A stretch of 64,000 nucleotides of DNA from Hyphomicrobiaceae bacterium (lineage in GTDB: Bacteria; Pseudomonadota; Alphaproteobacteria; Rhizobiales; Xanthobacteraceae). The translations under genes were made by a program, and so were the position numbers. This document shows, piece after piece, positions 49,330 to 58,285 of this stretch. Under the pieces are notes generated by a model that did no database searches, was not told where the DNA came from, and saw nothing but the letters and a program-made list of their open reading frames with translations. The DNA is taken from NCBI GenBank assembly GCA_947472885.1, contig CANJBX010000012.1:1-64000 (forward strand). The letters run 5' to 3'. Each line of letters opens with the position of its first letter. The first letter of the stretch is position 1.

Positions 49330-49724
49330 TAGTCCAATCCCCATTCCGCACAAGGGCATGGACCATCTGGCTGAATAAAATGTTTAGTGCGCGCCCGTCC
49401 TGCCGCACCGCATCTGCGCGCGCTGCCTGTTTCGTGTGCTGCGGAATGTTATGAGCCGGCAGAATCAATAAATGCCGCACGAAATCCGTATCGCGATAGG
49501 GGATTTGAACCCGCGTGCGCCGGAATTTTTACGGCTTGTAAATGCTGACGCGCCCGAACGCCGGAATTTCAGCCGTGCTGCTTGAATAAGCGACAGTCGG
49601 AATGTGGGTAAACAGATCCTTCATTTTCCGGGACCGCGCGGCCTGGAAATTCCCTGGAAATTCCCCGGTAAACCGCAGCAAACCCGGTTCCCTCTGCACG
49701 TTCCGGTCGTATAGGATCGCCGCC
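49330..49724. other. Intergenic region between the GGDEF-EAL gene and mepA
   Basis: About 395 bases without a supported gene; it holds divergent promoters. CTGGAAATTCC occurs twice in perfect tandem at 49643-49653 and 49654-49664, about 60 bases before mepA, and could be a regulator site. A T-arm-like GGTTCAAATCC on the minus strand near 49501-49511 has no cloverleaf around it. Confidence 0.5.
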
Positions 49725-50669
49725 ATGTCGAGGTTCGCTGTTGCAGCCCTGCTCCTTGCGGTTATCGCCAGTCCTGTTGTGGACGCGCCCGCATTTGCCC
49801 AGGACATCGGCACGCTGGAGCCAAAGCCGCTGCCGCCGCTGGCAAATCCCCGCGATCCCAAGACCCCCGCCAAGCAGCTGTTCGGCCGCAAGGCGACCCC
49901 GACCAAAGGCCACGCCGAAGCCATCGGCTTCTATTCCAAGGGCTGCATGGCCGGCGGCAAGGCACTGCCGATCAACGGGCCGACGTGGCAGGTCATGCGG
50001 CTGTCCCGCAACCGCAACTGGGGCACGCCGCCGGTCATTCATTTCCTTGAGAAATTTTCCGCCAAGGTGCCGAAAGTATCCGACTGGAAGGGCATTCTGG
50101 TCGGCGACATGGCGCAGCCGCGCGGCGGCCCGATGATGACCGGCCACACCAGCCATCAGATCGGGCTCGACGCCGACATCTGGCTGACGCCGATGCCGGA
50201 CTACGAACAGTCCCGGCAGGAGCGCGAGGAGAAGTCCGCGACCATGATCGTGCGCGACGATCGCCTCGACGTCGATCCGAAGGTGTGGACGCCGAGCCTG
50301 CTCAACGTCATCAAGGCGGCGGCGCAGGAACCGGAAGTCGAGCGCATTCTCGTCAATGCGGCGATCAAGAAGGCGCTGTGCCGCGAAGCCACCGGCAACC
50401 GCACCTGGCTTAACAAGGTGCGACCGTTCTGGGGCCACGACTATCACATGCACGTCCGCCTCAAGTGCCCGGCGAACCATCCCGAATGCAAGCCGCAGGA
50501 CCCGCCGAAGGAAGAGGACGGCTGCGGCGCCGATCTTGCCAAGTGGTTCAAGCCGAAGTTTCCGAATGCGGCACCGCAGGAGGAGCCACATCCGCCGAAG
50601 AAGCCAAAGCCGCCGCTCCGGATGGCCGACCTGCCGCCCGCCTGCAGGGCCGTGCTGAACGCGCCGTAG
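49725..50669 (+). CDS. mepA: Penicillin-insensitive murein endopeptidase
   Basis: Periplasmic zinc peptidase that cuts D-Ala-mDAP and mDAP-mDAP cross-links in peptidoglycan. The 314-residue product starts with a signal peptide (MSRFAVAALLLAVIASPVVDAPAFAQD) and holds the LAS-type zinc ligands in GHTSHQIGLDADIWL (His and Asp) and WGHDYHMHVRL (His), plus the cysteines of the family (GCMAG, CPANHPEC). ATG 49725 begins the signal peptide; longer frames upstream look non-coding. The C-terminus ends in a Pro/Lys-rich tail. Confidence 0.94.
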   Translation: MSRFAVAALLLAVIASPVVDAPAFAQDIGTLEPKPLPPLANPRDPKTPAKQLFGRKATPTKGHAEAIGFYSKGCMAGGKALPINGPTWQVMRLSRNRNWGTPPVIHFLEKFSAKVPKVSDWKGILVGDMAQPRGGPMMTGHTSHQIGLDADIWLTPMPDYEQSRQEREEKSATMIVRDDRLDVDPKVWTPSLLNVIKAAAQEPEVERILVNAAIKKALCREATGNRTWLNKVRPFWGHDYHMHVRLKCPANHPECKPQDPPKEEDGCGADLAKWFKPKFPNAAPQEEPHPPKKPKPPLRMADLPPACRAVLNAP

Positions 50670-50711
50670 CGCAAATCTTCCCATTCACTTCATCCGCACG
50701 ACAGGTGCGCT

Positions 50712-50820
50712 CCTTCTCCCCGCTTGCGGGGAGAAGGTTGGGATGAGGGGCTTCTTATTCGCTGCGGCTCCCCCTCACCCGGCGCTACGCGCCGACCTCT
50801 CCCCGTGAACGGGGAGAGGT
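50712..50820. repeat. REP-like palindrome pair
   Basis: CTTCTCCCCGC / GCGGGGAGAAG (50713-50736) and ACCTCTCCCC / GGGGAGAGGT (50795-50820) face each other between convergent genes. They are of the same kind as 54947-55082 and may also end transcription. Confidence 0.8.
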
Positions 50821-50829
50821 AAGAAGTGC

Positions 50830-52482
50830 TCACCTCACCTTCGCGTCCTCGCGGATCATCGCCGCGCCCTTCTCGGCAATCATGATCGTCGGTGAATTGG
50901 TATTGCCGGACGTAATCGTCGGCATCACCGAGGCGTCGATCACGCGCAGGCCCTCAAGCCCGATGACGCGCAGCCGCTCGTCCACCACCGCGGTTGGGTC
51001 GCTCGGCAGGCCCATCTTCGCGGTGCCCACGGGGTGAAAAATCGTCGTGCCGATATCGCCCGCAGCTTTCGCCAGTTTGACATCGTCATTGTCCGGCGCG
51101 GCTTCCTGACCCGGCAGATATTCTTCCGGGTAAAACGGCGCCAGCGCGGGCTTCGACACGATGTTGCGCGCCACGCGCAACGAATCCGCCGCGACCTTCC
51201 TGTCCTCATCCGCCGCCAGATAATTCGGCTTGATGATTGGTGCCGACGCCTGATCGGTCGAGCGCAGCCGCACATGGCCGCGGCTTGCGGGCTGCAGGTT
51301 GCACACGCTGGTCGTGAAGGCCGGGAACCTGTGCAGCGGATCGCCGAATTTATCGAGCGACAGCGGCTGCACATGAAACTGGATGTTGGCGCGGTCGCGC
51401 CAAGGGTCGGAGCGCGTGAACAGGCCAAGCTGCGACGGCGCCATGGTGAGCGGGCCACGGCGGCGCAACGCATAATCGAGCCCCATCATCGCGCGGCCGA
51501 CCAGCGAATGGTAGGTCTCGTTCAGCGTCTTCACGCCTGACACTTTATGAATCATGCGGATCTGCAGATGGTCCTGCAGGTTCTCGCCGACGCCCGGCTT
51601 GTCCAGCACCACGGGAATATCGAATTGCCTGAGCTGCGCGGCGGGACCGACACCGGAGAGCAGCAGCAGTTGCGTCGAGCCGAGCGACCCTGCGGACAGG
51701 ATAATCTCGCCGCGCGCTTTCGCCGTCTTCACTTCGCCGTTCTGCTTCCAGCGCACGCCAACCGCGCGCTTGCCGTCGAACACCACGCGCTCGACCATGC
51801 AGTTGGTTTCAAGCCGCAGGTTCGGGCGATTCAGCGCGGGTTTCAAAAATCCGCGCGCCGCCGACCAGCGCCGCCCCTTGCGCTGATTGACGTGGAAGTA
51901 ACACGAGCCTTCGTTGTCGCCGGTGTTGAAGTCGGGAATTTTCCTGACGCCGGCCTGCTCAGCGGCGTCGCGGAATGCTTCCAGCAAATCCCAGTTCACG
52001 CGCGGCGCCTCGACGCGCCACTCGCCGCCGGTGTTGTGATGCTCGCTGTTGCCCAGAAAGTTGTCTTCATGCTGCTTGAAGAACGGCAGCACATCGCGCC
52101 AACCCCAGCCGGTCAGGCCAAGCTGCCGCCAGTGGTCGTAGTCCGCCGCCTGGCCTCTCATGTAGATCATGGCGTTGATCGCCGACGATCCGCCGATCAC
52201 CTTGCCGCGCGGATAGGCGAGGCTGCGGCCGTTGAGGCCTTCTTCCTGCTCGGTCCTGAACATCCAGTCCGAGCGCGGATTTCCGATGGCGAACAGGTAG
52301 CCGACCGGAATGTGGAACCAGATCCAGTTGTCGCGGCCGCCGGCTTCCAGGATCAGCACGCGCTTGGTCGGATCGGCAGACAGCCGGTTGGCCAGCACGC
52401 AGCCGGCGGAACCCGCGCCCACGATGATATAGTCGTAATCGCCCATAAGGGCCGCGCCGTCAGCCATTGCCGTCTCCGCCAT
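50830..52482 (-). CDS. GMC-family oxidoreductase (choline/alcohol dehydrogenase type)
   Basis: A 550-residue FAD-dependent dehydrogenase. The dinucleotide motif is [19 protein letters not shown] followed by [12 protein letters not shown] signature 1 is [18 protein letters not shown] and signature 2 [18 protein letters not shown]. The C-terminal active-site histidine lies in [13 protein letters not shown]. These enzymes oxidise alcohols such as choline or polyols; annotation as choline dehydrogenase is common but the substrate is not decided here. No betaine-aldehyde dehydrogenase gene is adjacent. Confidence 0.92.
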   Translation of the reverse strand: MAETAMADGAALMGDYDYIIVGAGSAGCVLANRLSADPTKRVLILEAGGRDNWIWFHIPVGYLFAIGNPRSDWMFRTEQEEGLNGRSLAYPRGKVIGGSSAINAMIYMRGQAADYDHWRQLGLTGWGWRDVLPFFKQHEDNFLGNSEHHNTGGEWRVEAPRVNWDLLEAFRDAAEQAGVRKIPDFNTGDNEGSCYFHVNQRKGRRWSAARGFLKPALNRPNLRLETNCMVERVVFDGKRAVGVRWKQNGEVKTAKARGEIILSAGSLGSTQLLLLSGVGPAAQLRQFDIPVVLDKPGVGENLQDHLQIRMIHKVSGVKTLNETYHSLVGRAMMGLDYALRRRGPLTMAPSQLGLFTRSDPWRDRANIQFHVQPLSLDKFGDPLHRFPAFTTSVCNLQPASRGHVRLRSTDQASAPIIKPNYLAADEDRKVAADSLRVARNIVSKPALAPFYPEEYLPGQEAAPDNDDVKLAKAAGDIGTTIFHPVGTAKMGLPSDPTAVVDERLRVIGLEGLRVIDASVMPTITSGNTNSPTIMIAEKGAAMIREDAKVR

Positions 52483-52701
52483 TCGCGCGGCACTCTAGTT
52501 AAACGACCGGGCCGCGCAACATCGCTTTGACGCCAAGCGCCAACCTGATAAGATGGTTTTCGCGATCCGAAACGTGCCGTAAGCGCGTTTTGCGAGCCGG
52601 AACGGCGCTTCCGACTGGTCGCTTTTTGAACATCACTTATCCCGCCGGGCGTGGCCAATAGATCGTCTATTGCGCGCTGGGGTGTATTCGTGGAGCGCCA
52701 G

Positions 52702-53496
52702 ATGAAATTTCCCGCACAGTATTCCGTGTTGAGCATGGCCCTGCTGCTGGCCGTCGTAAGCCTTTCGCCGGTTTCGGCACAAGAAAAAAGCGTCACCGTC
52801 TTTGCCGCCGCTTCGATGAAGAACGCGCTCGACGACGTGGCGAAGGCTTACACCGACAGCACAAAGATCAAAGTCACGTCGAGCTACGCCGCCTCCTCCG
52901 CACTGGCGAAGCAGATCGAGTCCGGTGCACCGGCCGACATATTCATCTCCGCCGATACCGACTGGATGGACTACGTCGCCAAAAAGGACCTTATCAAGGC
53001 CAACACCCGCGTCGATCTCCTCGGCAACCGCCTTGTGCTGATCGCGCCGAAGGATTCCAGAACCGACAAGGTCGATATCAGGCAGGGCTTCGATCTTGCG
53101 GGCCTCATCGGCGACGGCAAGATCGCCACCGGCGATGTCGCCGCCGTGCCGGTCGGCAAATACGCCAAGGCCGCGCTGGAAAAGCTCGGCGCATGGGACA
53201 AGGCCGCACCGAAATTTGCGATGGCGGAAAACGTCCGCGCCGCGTTGACCCTGGTGTCGCGCGGCGAAGCCGCCTATGGCATCGTCTACCAGACCGACGC
53301 CGCCGTCGAACCCGGCGTCAAGATCGTCGGCGTGTTCCCCGCCGACTCGCACCCCGCCATCACCTATCCGGTCGCACTGTTGAAGGACGCCAGGGCCGAC
53401 GCGCAAAGCCTGCATGACTTCCTGCCCAGCCCTATCGCCAAGGCGGTGTTAGAGAAATACGGCTTCGCCTATCTCGTCCCGCCGAAATCGATGTGA
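52702..53496 (+). CDS. modA: Molybdate-binding periplasmic protein
   Basis: Receptor of the ModABC molybdate/tungstate importer. The 264 residues start with a signal peptide (MKFPAQYSVLSMALLLAVVSLSPVSAQ). The oxyanion-binding motif VFAAASMKNALDDV and SYAASSALAKQIESGAPADIF are typical, and GEAAYGIVYQTDA near the end matches the family. GGAG at 52692-52695 supports ATG 52702. modB starts 40 bases downstream. A divergent GMC gene shares the upstream region, where I see no clear ModE site. Confidence 0.95.
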   Translation: MKFPAQYSVLSMALLLAVVSLSPVSAQEKSVTVFAAASMKNALDDVAKAYTDSTKIKVTSSYAASSALAKQIESGAPADIFISADTDWMDYVAKKDLIKANTRVDLLGNRLVLIAPKDSRTDKVDIRQGFDLAGLIGDGKIATGDVAAVPVGKYAKAALEKLGAWDKAAPKFAMAENVRAALTLVSRGEAAYGIVYQTDAAVEPGVKIVGVFPADSHPAITYPVALLKDARADAQSLHDFLPSPIAKAVLEKYGFAYLVPPKSM

Positions 53497-53536
53497 ACTT
53501 CACCCTCAGCTTCATCCGGACTGGTTTGTGTAACGC

Positions 53537-54229
53537 GTGATCGATCTCACACCTGACGAATGGGTCGCGATCTTCTTCTCGCTGAAGATCGCCAGCGTGG
53601 CGACACTCGCCGCGCTGCCATTCGGCGTGCTGATCGGCTGGCTGCTGGCGCGCAAGGACTTCTGGGGCAAGGCGATACTGGACGCCATCGTCCTGCTGCC
53701 CCTTGTCATGCCGCCGGTGGTGACGGGCTATCTCCTGCTGCTGGCGTTCGGGCGGCGCGGCTTGTTCGGCGCGTTCCTCGCCGACTTCGGCATTGTATTT
53801 TCATTCCGCTGGACCGGCGCGGCGCTCGCCTGCGGCATCATGGGGTTCCCCTTGATGGTGCGCGCCATCCGGCTGTCCATCGAAGCCGTTGACCGCGGGC
53901 TTGAAGGCGCAGCGTCAACGCTTGGCGCTAATCCCTTTCTGGTTTTCTTCACGGTCACGCTGCCGCTGGCGCTGCCGGGAATTCTCAGCGGCGCAATGCT
54001 GTGTTTTGCCAAGGCGCTCGGCGAATTCGGCGCGACCATCACCTTCGTCTCCAACATTCCTGGCGAGACCCAAACCATATCGGCGGCGATCTACACCTTG
54101 ACGCAGGTGCCGGCGGGCGATGCCGCCGCGCTGCGGCTGGTCATCATCGCCGTTATCATTTCGTTTGCCGCGCTGATTGTCTCCGAATGGCTGGCGCGCT
54201 CTGCCGCCCGGCGCGTGAGGGGCGAATAG
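53537..54229 (+). CDS. modB: Molybdate ABC transporter permease
   Basis: Inner-membrane channel subunit of ModABC: 230 residues with five or six helices. EGAASTLGANPFLVFFTVTLP is the cytoplasmic EAA loop that docks on the ATPase, and ALGEFGATITFVSNIPGETQTI is characteristic of ModB. Start is GTG at 53537. The stop (TAG) is immediately followed by the modC ATG. Confidence 0.95.
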   Translation: MIDLTPDEWVAIFFSLKIASVATLAALPFGVLIGWLLARKDFWGKAILDAIVLLPLVMPPVVTGYLLLLAFGRRGLFGAFLADFGIVFSFRWTGAALACGIMGFPLMVRAIRLSIEAVDRGLEGAASTLGANPFLVFFTVTLPLALPGILSGAMLCFAKALGEFGATITFVSNIPGETQTISAAIYTLTQVPAGDAAALRLVIIAVIISFAALIVSEWLARSAARRVRGE

Positions 54230-54913
54230 ATGCTCTTGGTCGATGTGGAAAAGACCCTTGGGAAATTCTCGCTCGTCGCAAAATTCGAGACCGCATCCGG
54301 CGTCACCGCGCTGTTCGGATCGTCCGGCGCGGGTAAGACTTCCATTGCCAACATGGTCGTGGGTCTCGTGACGCCCGACCGCGGGCGCATCGTGCTCGAC
54401 AACACCGTATTGTTCGACTCCACCGGCACCAACCTCCCGCCGCACAAGCGCCGCATCGGTTATGTGTTCCAGGAGGGCCGATTGCTTCCGCACCTTACCG
54501 TGCGGGCGAACCTCGCCTACGGCCGTTTCATGAACGGCGTCGCGCGCAATGCGACGGAAGAACAGCGCATCGTCGATCTACTCGACATCGGACATCTGCT
54601 TGAACGGCGCCCCGGCAAATTGTCCGGCGGCGAGCGCCAGCGTGTCGCGGTCGGCCGCGCGTTGCTGATGCAGCCGCGCCTGCTGGTGCTGGACGAACCG
54701 CTTGCTTCGCTCGACCGCGCGCGCAAGCTGGAGATCCTTCCCTATCTCGTGCGCCTGCGCGAAGAAGCCAGGGTGCCGATGATTTATGTGAGCCATCAGG
54801 CTGGCGAGATCGTCAAGCTCGCCTCGCAGGTCGTGCGCATCGAGGACGGCCGCGTTCAGGCTGTCGGCGGTGTCGAGCTGCTCGATGCCAGCCCCGCCGA
54901 TATGGCGCATTAG
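54230..54913 (+). CDS. modC: Molybdate ABC transporter ATPase, short form without TOBE domain
   Basis: ATP-hydrolysing subunit of ModABC. Walker A is FGSSGAGKTS, the Q-loop YVFQEGRLLPHLTV (typical of ModC), the signature KLSGGERQRVAVGRALL and Walker B LLVLDEPLASLD, and the switch His lies in YVSHQ. The protein ends at 227 residues right after the nucleotide-binding domain. Many ModC proteins extend by about 120 residues with a molybdate-binding TOBE/Mop domain that senses the intracellular level; that part is absent. No frame with such a domain follows, so it is a short variant or an old truncation, with REP-like repeats directly after it. Confidence 0.93.
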   Translation: MLLVDVEKTLGKFSLVAKFETASGVTALFGSSGAGKTSIANMVVGLVTPDRGRIVLDNTVLFDSTGTNLPPHKRRIGYVFQEGRLLPHLTVRANLAYGRFMNGVARNATEEQRIVDLLDIGHLLERRPGKLSGGERQRVAVGRALLMQPRLLVLDEPLASLDRARKLEILPYLVRLREEARVPMIYVSHQAGEIVKLASQVVRIEDGRVQAVGGVELLDASPADMAH

Positions 54914-54946
54914 TTAGTCAATCACGCTCGCACGGCTTGCTCTGTC

Positions 54947-55082
54947 ACCCTCTCCCCTTGAGGGAGAGGGTCGCGAGCGCAGCGAGCGGGGTGAGGGGTC
55001 AGACCAGAGTTGCGAAGAAACCCCTCACCCGGTCATTCTCGCTTCGCTCGAATGCCCACCCTCTCCCTCAAGGGGAGAGGGT
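54947..55082. repeat. REP-like palindromes downstream of modC
   Basis: ACCCTCTCCC / GGGAGAGGGT around CTTGA near 54947-54971 and an inverted copy CCCTCTCCCTC…GGGGAGAGGG near 55059-55081, with GGGGTGAGGGGT (54988-54999) mirrored by CCCCTCACCC (55021-55030). A large composite palindrome between convergent genes. Confidence 0.8.
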
Positions 55083-55111
55083 TCCGGGCGCTTCGCGAGC
55101 CAGAACGGTAA

Positions 55112-56362
55112 TTAAGCTGACGCCACGACAGGCTGCGGCACCCGCGACGGCAAACACGCCGTCACAACAAAGATGATCGCCGCCGCCACCGCCATCAGGC
55201 GGAACAGCGTGTCGAAGCCGTAAGCGCCATAGACGTAACTGATCAGCGGCAGCGCCGCCGCGAGCGCGGTGAAGCTCACGACATAACGCACGCCATAGAC
55301 CCGCGCGCGTGCGGGGCCGCTTGCCATCTTTCCGATCATGAAATCGTTGATCGGAATTTGCCCGAATGCGCCGAGCATGAAGCCCAACGCCACAGCGATT
55401 GCCCAGCCTTCGCGCAGGCCCGGCATCACGGCGAAAAACACGATCTGCACCGTCGCCGCCATCAGGAACACAATACGCGGCCCGAATCTGTCGAGCATGC
55501 TGCCGACCACAAGCTGCGCCAGCGAGGCAACCGCGAACACGGCGAAGGCGAATATGCCGATCATGGTTGCAACATCGCCTTGCGCCGGCACGCCACTCGC
55601 CGACAGCCACGCCGTCATGTCCTGCGCGAAGCCCCGCGCACGTTCATCGAAAATCTTTGGCAGTGCGAAAGTCGTGGACTGAAAGATGACACTCGATACC
55701 GCCGTGGTGACGAATACGATGATGGAAATACGCATCAGCAACGCCTTGTAATCCGCAGGATGCGGAACATCGGAAGCCGCCACCCTGGCGCGCGCCGCCT
55801 GCGCATGTGTAACTTCGTGCCACTGATGCATCGCATAGAGAATGCCGACGATGATCGAGAGCATGCCCGGCACGACGAAGGCGATGCGCCAGCCGCCGTG
55901 GTCGATGAAATATCCGGTAACAAGCGCCGCACTGGCAACACCGAGATTGCCCCACACGCCGTTCACCGCGAGCCGCATGCCCGTGTTCTTCCAGCGCTGG
56001 GTGACAATGGCGAGGCCGACCGGATGATAGATCGCGGCGAAAACGCCGATGACGAACAGGCCGATACCGGCTTGCAACGGCGTCTGCGAGAACGATGTGG
56101 CGATGGATGCGACACCGATACCGACGAAGAAAACCGCCATCATACCTTCGCGGCTCCACTTGTCCGCCAGCCAGCCGGCCGGCAGCGAGAACAGACCGAA
56201 GGCAAAGAAGCCCGGGGCCGCATACTTCAGGAGTTCGCCGTAGCTCAGGCCCCATTCACGCGACAGCGTCAGCGCGGCAACCGTCGCGAAGATCAGCGTG
56301 AAGAAATGATCGAAGAAGTGGCCGAGGTTCAGGAACAGGAAGTTGGTGCGGTCGCGATTCAT
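55112..56362 (-). CDS. MFS transporter
   Basis: About 416 residues with twelve helices of the major facilitator fold. FGLFSLPAGWLADKWSREGMM carries the loop 2-3 motif (motif A), and FGQIPINDFMIGKMASGPARARVYG lies in the second half. It resembles fosmidomycin-resistance-like or oligosaccharide-type exporters, but the substrate is not assignable. The start at 56362 is chosen because helix 1 begins 8 residues later (FLFLNLGHFFDHFFTLIFA). It is divergent from an AraC regulator 112 bases away, which probably controls it. Confidence 0.88.
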   Translation of the reverse strand: MNRDRTNFLFLNLGHFFDHFFTLIFATVAALTLSREWGLSYGELLKYAAPGFFAFGLFSLPAGWLADKWSREGMMAVFFVGIGVASIATSFSQTPLQAGIGLFVIGVFAAIYHPVGLAIVTQRWKNTGMRLAVNGVWGNLGVASAALVTGYFIDHGGWRIAFVVPGMLSIIVGILYAMHQWHEVTHAQAARARVAASDVPHPADYKALLMRISIIVFVTTAVSSVIFQSTTFALPKIFDERARGFAQDMTAWLSASGVPAQGDVATMIGIFAFAVFAVASLAQLVVGSMLDRFGPRIVFLMAATVQIVFFAVMPGLREGWAIAVALGFMLGAFGQIPINDFMIGKMASGPARARVYGVRYVVSFTALAAALPLISYVYGAYGFDTLFRLMAVAAAIIFVVTACLPSRVPQPVVASA

Positions 56363-56474
56363 CGAAAACCCCGGCATGCTGCGAACAGGCGCAAGATTAG
56401 CCTTGGCGGAATTGCGCCGTCCTGCCAATATTCATCGAGATTTTGCCAAGCGCGAAACCAGCCTCAGGACTCCC

Positions 56475-57287
56475 ATGGCCAAGCAAAAACCGCTGCAGCG
56501 CAGCCAGAACCGCAGCATGGACGCGAAGGATTATCAGTCCGTACCGCGTCCGCTCGCGGCCATGCCCAAGACCTTCAACGACGGACAGGAGATCGAACCG
56601 CACCATCATCCGCGCGACCAGTTCATCTATGCGGTTTCGGGCGTGATGCGCGTGCGGACCGAGGGCGAAGCGTGGATCGTGCCGCCCGACCGCGCCGTCT
56701 ATCTGCCGGCGCGCATGGATCACGCCATCACCATGCGCGGGCGCGTCGAGATGCGCACGCTCTATATCGAGCGCCACGCGCACAAGGAATTGCCCCCTGT
56801 GCCGAGCGTGATCGAAGTCTCGCCGCTGTTGCGCGAACTGGTCCTCGCGCTGATCGACGAGCCGGTAGTCTACGACGAGAAGGGACGCGGCGGCGCGGCG
56901 GCGTTTCTCATCCTTTCCGAGATCGCGCGGGCGCGCAGGCTGTCGCTGATGATCCCCATGCCGCACGACGCCCGGCTGCTGCGCGTTTGCAATGCGCTGC
57001 TGTCCGGTCCCGCCAACCGCCTGACACTCGACGGTTGGGCAGAGACAGCGGGCGCATCCATGCGAACGCTCGCGCGCTTGTTCGAGAGTGAACTCGGCAT
57101 GAGCTTCGCCGCCTGGCGGCAGCGCGTGCGGTTTCACAATGCGCTGGAGGCGATCATCGCAGGCGAGCCGATCTCGGAAGTCGCGCTACGCAACGGCTAT
57201 CAAAGCGCAAGCGCGTTCACGGCGGCGTTTCACAGGACCATGGGCGAACCGCCATCGGCGTTGCGTATCGAACGCAACGCGGCGTGA
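56475..57287 (+). CDS. AraC-family transcriptional regulator with cupin sensor
   Basis: A 270-residue regulator. The N-terminal AraC-type cupin (about 30-110: PHHHPRDQFIYAVSGVMRVRTEG, YLPARMDHAITMRGRV) binds an effector; the C-terminal double helix-turn-helix (about 165-265) includes MRTLARLFESELGMSFAAWRQRVR and GYQSASAFTAAFHRTMGEPPS. The start at 56475 is supported by the match of the N-terminus to the family. It is divergent from the MFS gene, the classic layout for a regulator and its exporter. Confidence 0.9.
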   Translation: MAKQKPLQRSQNRSMDAKDYQSVPRPLAAMPKTFNDGQEIEPHHHPRDQFIYAVSGVMRVRTEGEAWIVPPDRAVYLPARMDHAITMRGRVEMRTLYIERHAHKELPPVPSVIEVSPLLRELVLALIDEPVVYDEKGRGGAAAFLILSEIARARRLSLMIPMPHDARLLRVCNALLSGPANRLTLDGWAETAGASMRTLARLFESELGMSFAAWRQRVRFHNALEAIIAGEPISEVALRNGYQSASAFTAAFHRTMGEPPSALRIERNAA

Positions 57288-57353
57288 AGAGACTGCAGCC
57301 GCCTTGACTCACGGACTTGCGGCAATCGTGAACAGGGTCGCCGAATGGCGAGA

Positions 57354-58190
57354 CTATCGCACGCGCGCCTGAAGTTCATTGCCGAGATAATCCAGCGCCA
57401 TCACCAATGCCGGCCCGCCGCACAAGGCGAAACGCGCCGGCAAGTTGATCTGCCGCTCCGGCGGATAGGCCGCACGCAATGCCGGATGGGTGAGATAGAG
57501 CGCACCCTGATCGGTCGGCGCGCGCGGCGGGTCTTTCAGCACGACAAAGTCGGGTTTGAGCACCAGCAGTTTTTCGAGCGGCAGGAATCCGCCAAAGCCG
57601 GGCGGCGCATGGGCCGGCGGCACGAAACCCGCTTGTCCGACCAGGGCCGACGCCAGCGTCGCTGTGCCCGACGCAAATCCGCCGCGCTCAAGCACCAGCG
57701 CGGTCTTATTCCGACCGGCCAGCCCCGCCAGATCGGTCAGCTTTTTTGCTGCGGCGTCGATGGCGCGCACCATCGCCGCGCCACGCTCCGGGTGGCCGAG
57801 CAATTCCGCCATCGCCGTGACCTGCGCGCGCGCGGACGCGATATCCGTCACCAGTTCCACCTCGGCGATGCGATAGCCGAGCGCGCCAAGAAGGCGCCGC
57901 GTGACCGGACGATCCCATGTTCCGGTCAGAACAAGGTCCGGCTGCAGCGGAATAACGGATTCCCCCTGCCAGTCGAGGCGCGGAAAGGCCTGGGCTTTTT
58001 CCGCCATCACCGACAGTGCCGGATCGGCGGCATAAGGCGAAAGACCCGCGATCTGGTCCTGATCCGCCAGCGCAAGCACGAGCTGGTCCGCGCAAAGGTT
58101 GAACGACACGATCCGGCGCGGAATATCGGCGGCGTGCGCCACATTCGCGCCGAGCATCAAGACCGCAATTATCGTCAGCCAGCGCCGCAT
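57354..58190 (-). CDS. BtuF/FhuD-type periplasmic binding protein
   Basis: A 278-residue receptor for a cobalamin, siderophore or other metal-chelate ABC importer. Signal peptide MRRWLTIIAVLMLGANVAHAAD. PRRIVSFNLCADQLVLALADQDQIAGLS is the family N-terminal motif and QPDLVLTGTWDRP the second. ATG 58190 starts the signal peptide. It is divergent, by 95 bases, from the matching permease and ATPase genes, which strongly suggests one transporter. No cobalamin riboswitch is evident in the shared gap, so the ligand is open. Confidence 0.88.
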   Translation of the reverse strand: MRRWLTIIAVLMLGANVAHAADIPRRIVSFNLCADQLVLALADQDQIAGLSPYAADPALSVMAEKAQAFPRLDWQGESVIPLQPDLVLTGTWDRPVTRRLLGALGYRIAEVELVTDIASARAQVTAMAELLGHPERGAAMVRAIDAAAKKLTDLAGLAGRNKTALVLERGGFASGTATLASALVGQAGFVPPAHAPPGFGGFLPLEKLLVLKPDFVVLKDPPRAPTDQGALYLTHPALRAAYPPERQINLPARFALCGGPALVMALDYLGNELQARVR

Positions 58191-58285
58191 CAGCTGCCAT
58201 TCCGCCGAAATAAGCCGGAACCTTGCCGCGCATTTCCATTGGAGCGCAAGCCGCAAGCCTGTAGGAAAGCCGCGGAGGAGTTTTC

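Noticed and set aside
49490-49600. tRNA-like T-arm (GGTTCAAATCC on the minus strand)
   Set aside because: The acceptor, D-arm and anticodon arm do not fold around it, and two T-stem pairs fail. Chance similarity or at best a fragment.
55358-57091. Long plus-strand open frame across the MFS and AraC genes
   Set aside because: Its product is rich in Arg/His/Gln without motifs, and it overlaps two well-supported genes in other frames.
58191-58285. Cobalamin riboswitch between the divergent ABC transporter genes
   Set aside because: Only 95 bases are available and I see no B12-box-like sequence; the aptamer would not fit.
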